From NCBI GenBank assembly GCA_025055755.1, contig JANWWF010000001.1, forward strand, positions 600,670-664,669: a stretch of 64,000 nt of DNA, written 5' to 3'. The stretch is from Candidatus Kapaibacterium sp. GTDB lineage: Bacteria; Bacteroidota; Ignavibacteria; Kapaibacteriales; NICIL-2. The notes under the pieces are model-generated. The model saw only the letters and a program-made list of their open reading frames with translations. It was not told where the DNA came from and did not search any database. This document shows positions 1 through 7,619 of this stretch, one piece after another. Both the position numbers and the translations under genes were made by a program. Within the stretch, counting starts at the first letter, position 1; every line of letters begins with the position of its first letter.

Positions 1-550
1 ACTGATCCTCTTGACCGATGGGAATGTTAATCATCACTGGATCGTGGTGGAGCTTTTCACGTAACTGTTGAACAACCCGATACGCATTCGCTCCGGCACG
101 GTCCAGCTTATTGATAAACGCAATCCGTGGAACATTGTACCGCCGCATTTGGCGGTCAACGGTTATTGACTGGCTTTGCACTCCTGCAACCCCACACAGA
201 ACCAAAATTGCACCGTCAAGTACACGGAGTGCGCGTTCAACCTCAATAGTAAAATCTACGTGCCCTGGTGTATCAATCAAATTGATGTGATATCCTTTCC
301 ATTGGCAATAGGTCGCTGCTGATTGGATGGTAATACCCTTCTCGCGTTCCAGGTCCATAGAATCCATCGTAGGACCTGCTCCATCTTTGGAGCGGACTTC
401 CACGATGCGGTGAATACGACCCGTGTAATAAAGAATCCGCTCACTCAAAGTTGTTTTACCCGAATCAATATGAGCGGAAATTCCTATGTTGCGCAAGCGC
501 GCAATATCTATACCAACCTTTGGCTCAGCAGTATGAGTCAACGTGCTCAT
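1..550 (-). CDS. fusA: Elongation factor G, N-terminal part (runs off the window)
   Basis: The minus strand reads from an ATG at 550 to the window edge without a stop and gives about 183 residues of a translational GTPase. The G motifs are in order: G1 AHIDSGKTT, the switch I segment [10 protein letters not shown]3 DTPGH and G4 NKLD. EF-G is the ribosomal translocase, acting in the cytoplasm. G1 has Ser where canonical bacterial EF-G has AHIDAGKTT; this AHIDSGKTT form is typical of mitochondrial EFG1-like and related bacterial EF-G paralogues. No str-operon neighbours (rpsL, rpsG, tuf) are visible on the sequenced side, because the gene upstream is a divergent pirin. It may therefore be a second EF-G rather than the str-operon copy. 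The C-terminal domains lie outside the window. Confidence 0.93.
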   Translation of the reverse strand, partial: MSTLTHTAEPKVGIDIARLRNIGISAHIDSGKTTLSERILYYTGRIHRIVEVRSKDGAGPTMDSMDLEREKGITIQSAATYCQWKGYHINLIDTPGHVDFTIEVERALRVLDGAILVLCGVAGVQSQSITVDRQMRRYNVPRIAFINKLDRAGANAYRVVQQLREKLHHDPVMINIPIGQEDQ

Positions 551-577
551 AATACAACGAACAATGTACCAAGACTG

Positions 578-585
578 CAAAATTA
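578..585 (-). promoter_or_regulatory. Candidate Bacteroidota-type -7 element for EF-G
   Basis: The minus strand reads TAATTTTG, an exact match to the Bacteroidota -7 consensus TAnnTTTG. It lies 28 bases upstream of the EF-G ATG, in the divergent gap with the pirin gene. I could not find a convincing -33 TTG at the usual spacing. Confidence 0.45.
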
Positions 586-665
586 CGCACGAATGTTACG
601 AAAATTGTACCATACACGTAAACAGCTGGTCAATCGTTGAAAAAACAGTCATCGGATAGAGTAAC

Positions 666-1385
666 ATGATTCGTTTTACTGCACCCTTACGGAATGAGGG
701 CGATGGCGCCCAGGTTCGACGTCCTTTTCCATCTCCCTACTTTCATTGGCCGCTGAGCGACCCCTTCTTGTTCCTTGACGAATTCTTTGTTGACCCAAAT
801 GCTGGATTCCCCGACCATCCTCATCGCGGCTTTGAGATTATCACATACCTTCTTGATGGGGGATTTCACCATCGCGACTCTCTTGGCAACGATATTCAGG
901 CAAAGGAAGGCACCGCAATGCACTTTGTAACTGGCAGTGGAGTTGTGCATTCAGAAATGCCTCTTGGTTACGCCCACGGACTCCAGCTGTGGATCAACCT
1001 TCCCCGTGCACTGAAAAAAATACCTCCCTCGCTCCACGTTTTCTCACCGGAGCAATTGCCAGTGATACCAATTGCTGGTGGAACGATACGTCGGATCGCC
1101 TCTCCCGACGGTCCGATACAGTTGCATACTGAAGTGCACTACGACGATGTCACCTTTGCTGATTCTGGAACCCACCAATGGACCATTCCCCACGATAGTG
1201 TTGGAATGGCATATGTGCTGGCGGGCGAGTTTACCATCAACGGACAACTTACCCGTGCCGGTGAGCTATGCGCAGTAGAGGAAGGAAGTTTAGTTCTTCA
1301 AACGTCGCAGCCGGGACGCGCGGTTGTCCTTTGCGGGAAACGACAACACGAGTCGGTAAAATTTATTGGTCCGTTTGTGGACTAA
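666..1385 (+). CDS. Pirin family protein (bicupin)
   Basis: This 239-residue protein has the pirin N-terminal cupin signature. The metal-binding histidines and glutamate occur in the expected motifs: HPHRGFE, then HHRDS, then HSEMP. The C-terminal cupin follows, with the usual family length of about 230-290 residues. Pirins bind a single iron or other metal; some act as quercetin dioxygenases or redox sensors, but the substrate cannot be deduced here. The ATG at 666 follows a divergent promoter gap shared with EF-G. The 3' end overlaps the convergent alkyltransferase-like gene by 23 bases. Confidence 0.9.
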   Translation: MIRFTAPLRNEGDGAQVRRPFPSPYFHWPLSDPFLFLDEFFVDPNAGFPDHPHRGFEIITYLLDGGFHHRDSLGNDIQAKEGTAMHFVTGSGVVHSEMPLGYAHGLQLWINLPRALKKIPPSLHVFSPEQLPVIPIAGGTIRRIASPDGPIQLHTEVHYDDVTFADSGTHQWTIPHDSVGMAYVLAGEFTINGQLTRAGELCAVEEGSLVLQTSQPGRAVVLCGKRQHESVKFIGPFVD

Positions 1386-1698
1386 GGGGCGGTATCCACA
1401 GATGCCGCTCCAAGCAGACACGCTCGCCATCGAAGGTCACACCCTCCGCCAGTAGTAACTCTCGCATCAATGTGGGAGTTGCAAAGTGCATGCGACCTGT
1501 TAGCTCTCCACGGCGGTTGACAACGCGGTGAGCGGGAATATCATCTCGCCCTACAGCGGCATGCAATGCCCATCCGACTGTTCGTGCCGCTGATTTAGCG
1601 CCCAGTGCTGTTGCTATATGCCCGTAGGTAGTTACCTTCCCCGGAGGAATCATGCGTACTAGTGCCCACACCCGCTCGAAAAAGTCTGTGCTGCTCAT
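1363..1698 (-). CDS. Alkyltransferase-like (ATL) protein, MGMT-related DNA-binding protein
   Basis: This 111-residue protein matches the C-terminal DNA-binding domain of O6-methylguanine-DNA methyltransferase, including IPPGKVTTYG and the helix-turn-helix region. The active-site motif PCHRV is PAHRV, with Ala56 in place of the alkyl-acceptor Cys. Such ATL proteins cannot transfer alkyl groups themselves. In studied cases they bind O6-alkylguanine, flip the base and hand the lesion to nucleotide excision repair. The ATG overlaps the stop codon of the upstream phosphofructokinase gene by one base, so the two are probably co-transcribed. The 3' end overlaps the convergent pirin gene. Confidence 0.88.
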   Translation of the reverse strand: MSSTDFFERVWALVRMIPPGKVTTYGHIATALGAKSAARTVGWALHAAVGRDDIPAHRVVNRRGELTGRMHFATPTLMRELLLAEGVTFDGERVCLERHLWIPPLSPQTDQ

Positions 1699-2705
1699 TA
1701 GCGCAAGGCTAATGTCATTTTGATAAGTTCCTCAGGGATGTCCAAGTGATTGGATCGGCTATCATCGGCAGCAACATCGAGTGGAAGCGGTTCCTGCCAA
1801 TGCCCGGTGTAAAAGGCAGTGTAGAAGCCACTTTCTTTTCGAGCAAAGGCATCGGTCACCATCCGATAGCCAAGCCAGCTTGCGCGAAGAATATCAGTAA
1901 CAGCTGCTTGCCCCCCGCGCTGGAAGTATCCCATGTCCACGGTGCGAATCTCCCGCTTAATGTTCCGCCGCCGGAAGATATCTTCAAGAATCTGGCGTAT
2001 CTCCTCAAGCGATTTGCCGTAGCCCTCGGCTACGACAATCCGTGTGTCGCGATCCCGCTCCTCAATCATTGTGGCAAGCTGCTCGTAATCAACATTCTCG
2101 CGCGGACGGATGATGTACTCTGCTCCCGTTGCAATTCCTGCATAAAATGCCAAATACGCTGAATCGCGCCCCATCGAGCCAATCAGGTACACCCGACGGT
2201 GGGAGCTCGCGGTATTGCGAATCCACTCTAACATCTCTAAGCTCCGATCTAGCGCACTGTAGAAGCCAATCGATGTACCGTAATTGTTAGCAACATCGTT
2301 ATCAATTGAGCCAGGGCATGCCATGATACGCGTGCGCAAGCCCTCCTGCTTGATAATCCGGTCCAATGTTGCACACGCTTTGAGACTACCATTCCCCCCG
2401 CAAACGAACAAGTAGTCGAAGTGGTTATCATCTAAGTTGAATGCTACCTGTCTCTGCAACTCGGGATCGGTAGCTAATTCGGGAACGCGAACGGTCCCAA
2501 GAATGGTCCCACCCTGGAAGGCAATTCCTGCAACGTCGAGTTTACCGAGTCGCCGATATTCATTTGTGATAAGCCCTCGCCAGCCATCAATGACCCCCCA
2601 GACCGACGTTTCTGGACGAATATTCAGCGAACAGCGAACAACACTCCGGATGAAGGCATTCATCCCAGAGCTATCACCGCCACCAGTTAGAATGGCAAAC
2701 TTCAT
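1698..2705 (-). CDS. pfkA: 6-phosphofructokinase family protein, divergent nucleotide site
   Basis: This 335-residue protein has the phosphofructokinase fold signatures: an N-terminal GGGDSSGMN, a substrate motif PGSIDNDV carrying the expected catalytic Asp, and GSMGRDSAYLA in place of the usual MGR motif. The phosphate-donor loop is GGNGS, with Asn105 where most ATP- and PPi-dependent enzymes have the Asp of GGDGS or GGDDS. The family phosphorylates fructose 6-phosphate in glycolysis. The donor here (ATP, PPi or other) is uncertain because of this change. The gene is followed without a gap by the ATL gene and preceded by a T9SS protein 8 bases upstream of its ATG. Confidence 0.88.
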   Translation of the reverse strand: MKFAILTGGGDSSGMNAFIRSVVRCSLNIRPETSVWGVIDGWRGLITNEYRRLGKLDVAGIAFQGGTILGTVRVPELATDPELQRQVAFNLDDNHFDYLFVCGGNGSLKACATLDRIIKQEGLRTRIMACPGSIDNDVANNYGTSIGFYSALDRSLEMLEWIRNTASSHRRVYLIGSMGRDSAYLAFYAGIATGAEYIIRPRENVDYEQLATMIEERDRDTRIVVAEGYGKSLEEIRQILEDIFRRRNIKREIRTVDMGYFQRGGQAAVTDILRASWLGYRMVTDAFARKESGFYTAFYTGHWQEPLPLDVAADDSRSNHLDIPEELIKMTLALR

Positions 2706-2713
2706 AGACAGCG

Positions 2714-3523
2714 CTACCGCACTACCTGGAGAGGAACAATCATCACCTGGGTCTGCTGCCGAACTACGACACGATAGGCACCTGGTGGCAAATCTGCCAC
2801 CGAAAGCATCCCTCTTTCTGCCCCCAGGTGCACTGTGCGCACAACACGTCCTACTACATCCACCACCTCTACTTGCGCCCCAACACTGCCCTGGATGACC
2901 ACCACATCACTGGCAGGATTGGGAGCAATTGTCACTGCAACCCGGGACTGGTCGACCGAAAGTGTCGTGGCATCAAAGGTGACATCGAAGGTGATGTAGT
3001 CACTCAGGTTCGCAACGTTATAGATTACTACTCCAATGACTGATTGCCCACTATGGCCCTGGGGATCGAACTGCAATTTGAACGTGTGGTCAGCCTCTCC
3101 TGGTTGTAGCGTGACATATCCCTCTTCTCCCATGGACTCCACAACAAACGAAGGATAACACGCTTGACCAATGCAGAAATTGACTTTATGCAACAAATTT
3201 TTACGCGTCGTGTCAATACGCACGCCGAATTTGACGGGGCTCGAGGACACATTCTGCACACTAACGTAAGCATCTATTGGCAAATCTGGGGACAGCTGAA
3301 AGTGGAGCCGCTGCCCTTCAACAAGGCGAAATGAGGGATTTTCTTGTTGAGAGTATGCCCAGCGCTGCATACATGGACAACATTTTTTCTTGGGCAAAAT
3401 CCGAACAGTAGCTCCTGCTGTTCCCGCAGTGCTCGAGCTTGGCTGCGGCAAATGCGCTTGGTTGGCAACCAGCTGCATCCCACTAGCTCCGGTCAAAAGG
3501 AGTACAGCGCAAAGTAGTTTCAT
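2714..3523 (-). CDS. Secreted protein with T9SS type A C-terminal sorting domain
   Basis: With the start at ATG 3523, the 269-residue product opens with a clear signal peptide (MKLLCAVLLLTGAS). The last 75 residues form a T9SS sorting domain: PNPASD, a VVDVVGR strand, LPPGAYRVVV, and a basic end VPLQVVR. The middle part is beta-rich with an approximate CCPCM cysteine cluster and no family I recognise. The protein should cross the inner membrane by Sec and the outer membrane by T9SS, ending on the cell surface or outside. An upstream reading-frame extension exists but would put 27 residues before the signal peptide. The gene is divergent from the thioredoxin-like gene, and a consensus -7/-33 pair sits upstream. 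Confidence 0.85.
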   Translation of the reverse strand: MKLLCAVLLLTGASGMQLVANQAHLPQPSSSTAGTAGATVRILPKKKCCPCMQRWAYSQQENPSFRLVEGQRLHFQLSPDLPIDAYVSVQNVSSSPVKFGVRIDTTRKNLLHKVNFCIGQACYPSFVVESMGEEGYVTLQPGEADHTFKLQFDPQGHSGQSVIGVVIYNVANLSDYITFDVTFDATTLSVDQSRVAVTIAPNPASDVVVIQGSVGAQVEVVDVVGRVVRTVHLGAERGMLSVADLPPGAYRVVVRQQTQVMIVPLQVVR

Positions 3524-3530
3524 AAGTTTG
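3523..3530 (+). promoter_or_regulatory. Candidate -7 element for the thioredoxin-like gene
   Basis: TAAGTTTGC on the plus strand matches TAnnTTTGY. It lies 50 bases before the ATG at 3580 and overlaps the start codon of the divergent T9SS gene. No clear -33 TTG was found. Confidence 0.35.
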
Positions 3531-3550
3531 CCTTCGTTGGTAAAGCGGCA

Positions 3551-3580
3551 CAAAACTAACATCCACTTTTCGAAAAACAA
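3551..3580 (-). promoter_or_regulatory. Candidate Bacteroidota-type promoter for the T9SS protein
   Basis: On the minus strand TAGTTTTG (3551-3558) matches the -7 consensus TAnnTTTG. A TTG at 3578-3580 serves as the -33 element with a 19-base spacer. The -7 element is 28 bases upstream of the chosen ATG. Confidence 0.5.
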
Positions 3581-4095
3581 TGGTAGCGCTCCGAACGTTC
3601 GCAATCATTGCACTGATTGTTCAAGCAGCCGACATCCAAGCCCAGGACACAACAAATGGGCAACGGTTGCCGATTGTTACCCTGAAGAAACTCGATGGGA
3701 CACCAGTAACGACCCAGGAGCTCATAGCGAATTCACCCGGACCTATCATCTTGGACTTCTGGGCAACATGGTGCAAGCCCTGTATCCAGGAGCTATCCGT
3801 GTTAGCAGAGGTATATGAGGAGTGGAAAAAACTGACCGGTGTGCGTATCGTGGCGGTCTCCATCGATGATGCACGCAACAGCAAAAAAGTAGCACCCTTT
3901 GTCCGAGGGCGTCGGTGGGAATTCGACGTGTACTTGGATGAAAATGCGGACCTCAAGCGTGCTCTCAATGTCAACGAAATCCCGCATACTTTTGTCCTCA
4001 ATCGTCGCGGAGAAATCGTGTACCAGCATAAGTCCTACGCTCCTGGCGACGAAGAACTGCTATTTGAAGCACTCAAGAAAGCTGCAGCAGAATGA
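3580..4095 (+). CDS. TlpA-like thioredoxin-fold protein
   Basis: This 171-residue protein has an N-terminal hydrophobic signal sequence followed by a thioredoxin fold with the redox motif WCKPC in the context FWATWCKPC. A cis-proline motif NEIPHTFV follows, with the expected C-terminal helix. TlpA/ResA-like proteins work outside the cytoplasm and reduce or exchange disulfides in secreted and outer-membrane proteins. The stop codon overlaps the ATG of the DUF6029 gene (ATGA), so the two are translationally coupled. This fits a periplasmic thiol protein helping an outer-membrane protein, but the substrate is not known. Confidence 0.88.
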   Translation: MVALRTFAIIALIVQAADIQAQDTTNGQRLPIVTLKKLDGTPVTTQELIANSPGPIILDFWATWCKPCIQELSVLAEVYEEWKKLTGVRIVAVSIDDARNSKKVAPFVRGRRWEFDVYLDENADLKRALNVNEIPHTFVLNRRGEIVYQHKSYAPGDEELLFEALKKAAAE

Positions 4096-5714
4096 GATTT
4101 GCCGCTATTGCTGCCCTGATGCTTTTTGCAGCACTTCACTACGGAGGGGTTGCCCAGTTGCCTTCGGGGTGGCGTGCAGACCTGCAAGTTGATGCACAGT
4201 CGTACACTCCCGATTCTGCCATTAATGCCCCCGCAGTCCGCGAAAAAGTCTTAGCCCAAGGTTTTTTCAACGTGCTCTACTCGAGCGAGCGTCTGCGGCT
4301 TGGCTTCCGGTATGAAGCATACTTCAACCCTCTGCTCGGCATAGACCCACGCTATGAGGGCAATGGCTTTCCCTATCGCTTTGTACAGTACGTAGGAGAC
4401 CGTTTTGATGTCACGATTGGGAATTCGTACGAACAATTCGGCAGTGGCATGATCCTCCGCACCTACGAGGAGCGATCACTTGGCTTCGACAACTCGATTG
4501 ATGGGGTCCGCCTGAAGGTGCGACCAATTGATGGTGTCCAGTTGACTGCCCTTTTTGGCAAGCAGCGTGCTTTCTTCGGACTTGGTCCCGGCATCGTCCG
4601 TGCTGCTGATCTCAACATCGAGCTCCACCAGCTCGCCTGGGATGGAGAGCCCCTTTTTGAGCTTCCTTTTGCTCTTGAAGTGGGAGGTAGCGTGGTAAGC
4701 AAATTTCAGCCTGCTGCTGACCCTATCTTGCGTCTTCCAGAAAATGTGTTCGCATATGCAACACGGCTATCTCTGACAACTGAGCGTTGGAATCTCTATG
4801 TCGAATGGGCATACAAAATCAACGACCCCCAGCAAACCAACAACAACAGCTTCAATCCTGGCAATGGGCTGTATTTATCCACTTCGTACAGTGGCGAAGG
4901 ATTTGGTCTTCTTCTTGCCGCAAAGCGGATTGATAACATGGATTTCCGCTCCGATCGAGGAGCAATCGGGAATGTTCTGAACATCAACTTTCTGCCGCCG
5001 TTGACGAAAGTGCACACCTATCGTCTTTTCACCCTGTACCCCTATGCCACCCAGCCCTATGGGGAGTTTGGCGTCCAAGGTGAACTAACATTCACTCTCC
5101 CCCGAGGCACGTGGTTAGGTGGTCCGTATGGAACAACGGTTACCCTCAACTACGCACGTGTCCACGATATTGACTCCAGCCGTATTGACCAATTCACCTA
5201 CCGCTCAACCTGGAAGCCAGGCAGAGTGCTCTTTTACCAAGACTTCAACGTCGAAATCCAGCGAAGCTGGTCACGCCTGTTCAAAACCACCTTCACCATG
5301 GTCGCGCTGGCGTACAACAAGGATGTCATCGAAGTCAAAACAGGATATGGCACACTCTATCCTTTAGCATTTGTACTCGAAGCACAGTACAAGCTCTCTG
5401 CTCGTAGTGCACTTCGCACAGAGCTCTCCCACATGCACGTGCGGGGAGATATGGGAAGCTGGGCATTTGCGCTGCTGGAATACACCCCTATAAGCAACGT
5501 GTACTTGACTGTCTTTGACGAATGGAACTATGGCAATCCAGACCCTGCTAAGCGCTACCATTATCCTGCCGTCTCTGTGACTTATGTGCTTGGCGGCACA
5601 CGGATAACTGCCGGCTATGCCAGACAACGAGCGGGAATCTTATGCGTCGGAGGTGTCTGCCGCGTTGTCCCTGCCTCCAATGGCTTCTCACTAAACATCG
5701 CCAGCACATTCTAA
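4092..5714 (+). CDS. DUF6029-type outer-membrane protein
   Basis: This 540-residue protein starts with a signal peptide ending near AQLPSG. Long alternating beta-strand patterns and aromatic strand ends follow, and the protein closes with a Phe (NIASTF), as many outer-membrane barrels do. The N-terminal part (GFFNVLYSSERLRLGFRYEAYFNP and the segment NSYEQFGSGM) resembles the Bacteroidota DUF6029 family. The function of that family is unknown. The ATG overlaps the stop of the upstream thioredoxin-like gene, and this pairing is the only functional clue. Confidence 0.75.
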   Translation: MRFAAIAALMLFAALHYGGVAQLPSGWRADLQVDAQSYTPDSAINAPAVREKVLAQGFFNVLYSSERLRLGFRYEAYFNPLLGIDPRYEGNGFPYRFVQYVGDRFDVTIGNSYEQFGSGMILRTYEERSLGFDNSIDGVRLKVRPIDGVQLTALFGKQRAFFGLGPGIVRAADLNIELHQLAWDGEPLFELPFALEVGGSVVSKFQPAADPILRLPENVFAYATRLSLTTERWNLYVEWAYKINDPQQTNNNSFNPGNGLYLSTSYSGEGFGLLLAAKRIDNMDFRSDRGAIGNVLNINFLPPLTKVHTYRLFTLYPYATQPYGEFGVQGELTFTLPRGTWLGGPYGTTVTLNYARVHDIDSSRIDQFTYRSTWKPGRVLFYQDFNVEIQRSWSRLFKTTFTMVALAYNKDVIEVKTGYGTLYPLAFVLEAQYKLSARSALRTELSHMHVRGDMGSWAFALLEYTPISNVYLTVFDEWNYGNPDPAKRYHYPAVSVTYVLGGTRITAGYARQRAGILCVGGVCRVVPASNGFSLNIASTF

Positions 5715-5867
5715 TTCCGCTTTCGCTGCGTTGCCATAAAGTGCCGCCCCAGCCGCGCAACCGCTGGCTCTGTGCCCAAGTAGGAAACTTCCTCCTCAAT
5801 CAACCCATGTACACGGAATAGTCGAGAGGAACGTTCTTCCTTTCTGCTCTTGTTGGTTGTTTAAACC
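5715..5867. other. Gap between DUF6029 and LolA-like genes
   Basis: This 153-base gap holds no convincing gene or RNA. It must contain the 3' end of the upstream transcript and possibly a promoter for the next gene, but I found no exact TAnnTTTG element and no clear terminator hairpin with a T-run. Confidence 0.4.
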
Positions 5868-6554
5868 ATGCACACTTACCCGATGGCACTTGCTTTCCTG
5901 TTCCTTTTTCTCTGCAGGCATGCACTCTCTGCTGGCGATGCCAGTGGGCTTGTTGAACAGCTTCGGCAGAAAGCAGCCCGCGTACGGTCCTTTACGGCAG
6001 ATGTCACCGTTGACGTTGCTATTCCGTCTTTTCGCGTGCCGCAGGCGCGGGGCACGCTCACAGCACATCCACCAGACTCGGTAAGCTTTCGCTCCGAACA
6101 GCTTACATTCATTCCCAAAAACGGATGGCAGCTCAATCCTCTTATGCTACTCCAGCGCGAACATTACATTGCAATCGAGGATAGCCGCCCAACACCAAGC
6201 ACTGTGCTTTTGCGCCTGTTTCCTCGTAGCGATACAGGTGAAATTATCGCTGCGAAAATGACCATTGATCTTCGGGACACTACTCCAGTGCGCACAGAAA
6301 TCACAATGCGGAATGCGGGGAGCATTGCGCTGGACTTTCAGTATGGCGTGCATCGATCGCTCCTTTTGCCCGACCGAATCATCATGCACGTAAATATCCC
6401 TGCTACCCCTCTGCCGAAAGCATTTACTGGCGATATTGCTCCTACCACATCTAATGGCGTCAAGCCTAAGCAAAACGAGCCTCTCAAGGGGACTATCACA
6501 GTCACATTTGTCCGGTACACCAGTATTGAACGGCGTAATTTTACGCTGCGATAG
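5868..6554 (+). CDS. Putative periplasmic LolA/LolB-like protein
   Basis: This 228-residue protein has a signal peptide (ALAFLFLFLCRHALSA) followed by a mature part that begins GLVEQLRQKAARVRSFTADVTVDV. That opening is the typical start of outer-membrane lipoprotein-sorting (LolA-fold) proteins. The remainder alternates beta strands, consistent with the half-barrel fold. No lipobox cysteine is obvious. LolA-fold proteins carry lipids or lipoproteins across the periplasm, but overall similarity cannot be established by eye, so the role is inference. An internal ATG at 5883 is an alternative start. The next gene follows after 21 bases. Confidence 0.55.
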   Translation: MHTYPMALAFLFLFLCRHALSAGDASGLVEQLRQKAARVRSFTADVTVDVAIPSFRVPQARGTLTAHPPDSVSFRSEQLTFIPKNGWQLNPLMLLQREHYIAIEDSRPTPSTVLLRLFPRSDTGEIIAAKMTIDLRDTTPVRTEITMRNAGSIALDFQYGVHRSLLLPDRIIMHVNIPATPLPKAFTGDIAPTTSNGVKPKQNEPLKGTITVTFVRYTSIERRNFTLR

Positions 6555-6575
6555 TTTGCGCACAGCAGCTACGCT

Positions 6576-7619
6576 ATGCGTGGAGTAAGTGTCGAGGAAT
6601 TTTTGAGCGCCGCTCAAAGCGGCCAATTAGCTGTTTTCGATGTCCGCAGTCCAGCGGAATTTGCGCGTGGCGCCATTCCTGGTGCCCATGCCCTTCCTCT
6701 CTTTAGCGACGAAGAGCGCCATCAGGTGGGTCTTACCTACCACAATGCAGGCCGACACGAAGCAATAAAGCGAGGGCTTGAAATTGTCGGTCCCAAAATG
6801 CGATGGTACGTCGAGCAGGTTGAACAGATTCTCCAGCCAGGACAGCAGGTCGGACTCTACTGCTGGCGCGGTGGAATGCGTAGTGCAGCGCTGGCATGGC
6901 TGTTGGGGTTCTACGGATTCGAAGTCATCACTCTCCGCGGCGGTTACAAAGCATTTCGGCGTTTTGTCCTGGAAGTAGTCGAGCAGCCGCGGCCATATAT
7001 CATCCTCAGTGGCATGACAGGCGCTGGTAAAACTTCCCTGTTACGCACTATTGCTTCGAAAGGGGAAGCAGTGGTGGATTTAGAGCACCTCGCTTCACAC
7101 CGTGGCTCCGTCTTTGGTGCCCTGGGCATGCCACCCCAGCCAACCCAACAACAATTTGAAAACATGCTTGCAGTAGAGCTGTGGAAACACCGCACTGCTG
7201 AGCGCGTGTGGATAGAGGATGAATCGCGTCAGATTGGCAATCTGTGCATTCCGCAGGGCATGTGGCTCCAGATGCGAGCTGCTCCGATTATCGCGCTCGA
7301 TGTACCTGTGGAGCAACGCCTCGAGCATCTCTGTGCAGAATACGGAAAGTATCCACCAGCACAGCTTGCTGCATGCCTGGACAAAATCCGCGGCCGGCTT
7401 GGTACAGAGCGCTGGTCTCGTGCACGCGCAGCGCTCGAGCAAGGCGATATTCGCGAGGTTGCTCGCATTGCCCTGGAGCACTACGACAAAGCCTACCGAC
7501 ACAGTTTACGCAAGCGCACTCATTTGGTACAGTGGATTTCCGTTTCCTCGGCTGACGATCCAGCATCTGCAGTGCTGGCAGTAGCTTCCGTTGCTGAACA
7601 GAGGTGCTACGCCGAATGA
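6576..7619 (+). CDS. mnmH: tRNA 2-selenouridine synthase MnmH/SelU
   Basis: This 347-residue protein has the two-part MnmH architecture. An N-terminal rhodanese domain carries the catalytic Cys96 in YCWRGGMRS, and a C-terminal P-loop domain carries GMTGAGKTS. The LEHLASHRGSVFG motif after the P-loop is characteristic. The enzyme converts 2-thiouridine at tRNA wobble position 34 to 2-selenouridine through a geranylated intermediate, using selenophosphate. SelD is not present in this window. The TGA overlaps the ATG of the following HAD-UbiA gene (ATGA), so it is probably the first or second gene of the arabinosyl-donor operon, with no obvious functional link. Confidence 0.95.
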   Translation: MRGVSVEEFLSAAQSGQLAVFDVRSPAEFARGAIPGAHALPLFSDEERHQVGLTYHNAGRHEAIKRGLEIVGPKMRWYVEQVEQILQPGQQVGLYCWRGGMRSAALAWLLGFYGFEVITLRGGYKAFRRFVLEVVEQPRPYIILSGMTGAGKTSLLRTIASKGEAVVDLEHLASHRGSVFGALGMPPQPTQQQFENMLAVELWKHRTAERVWIEDESRQIGNLCIPQGMWLQMRAAPIIALDVPVEQRLEHLCAEYGKYPPAQLAACLDKIRGRLGTERWSRARAALEQGDIREVARIALEHYDKAYRHSLRKRTHLVQWISVSSADDPASAVLAVASVAEQRCYAE

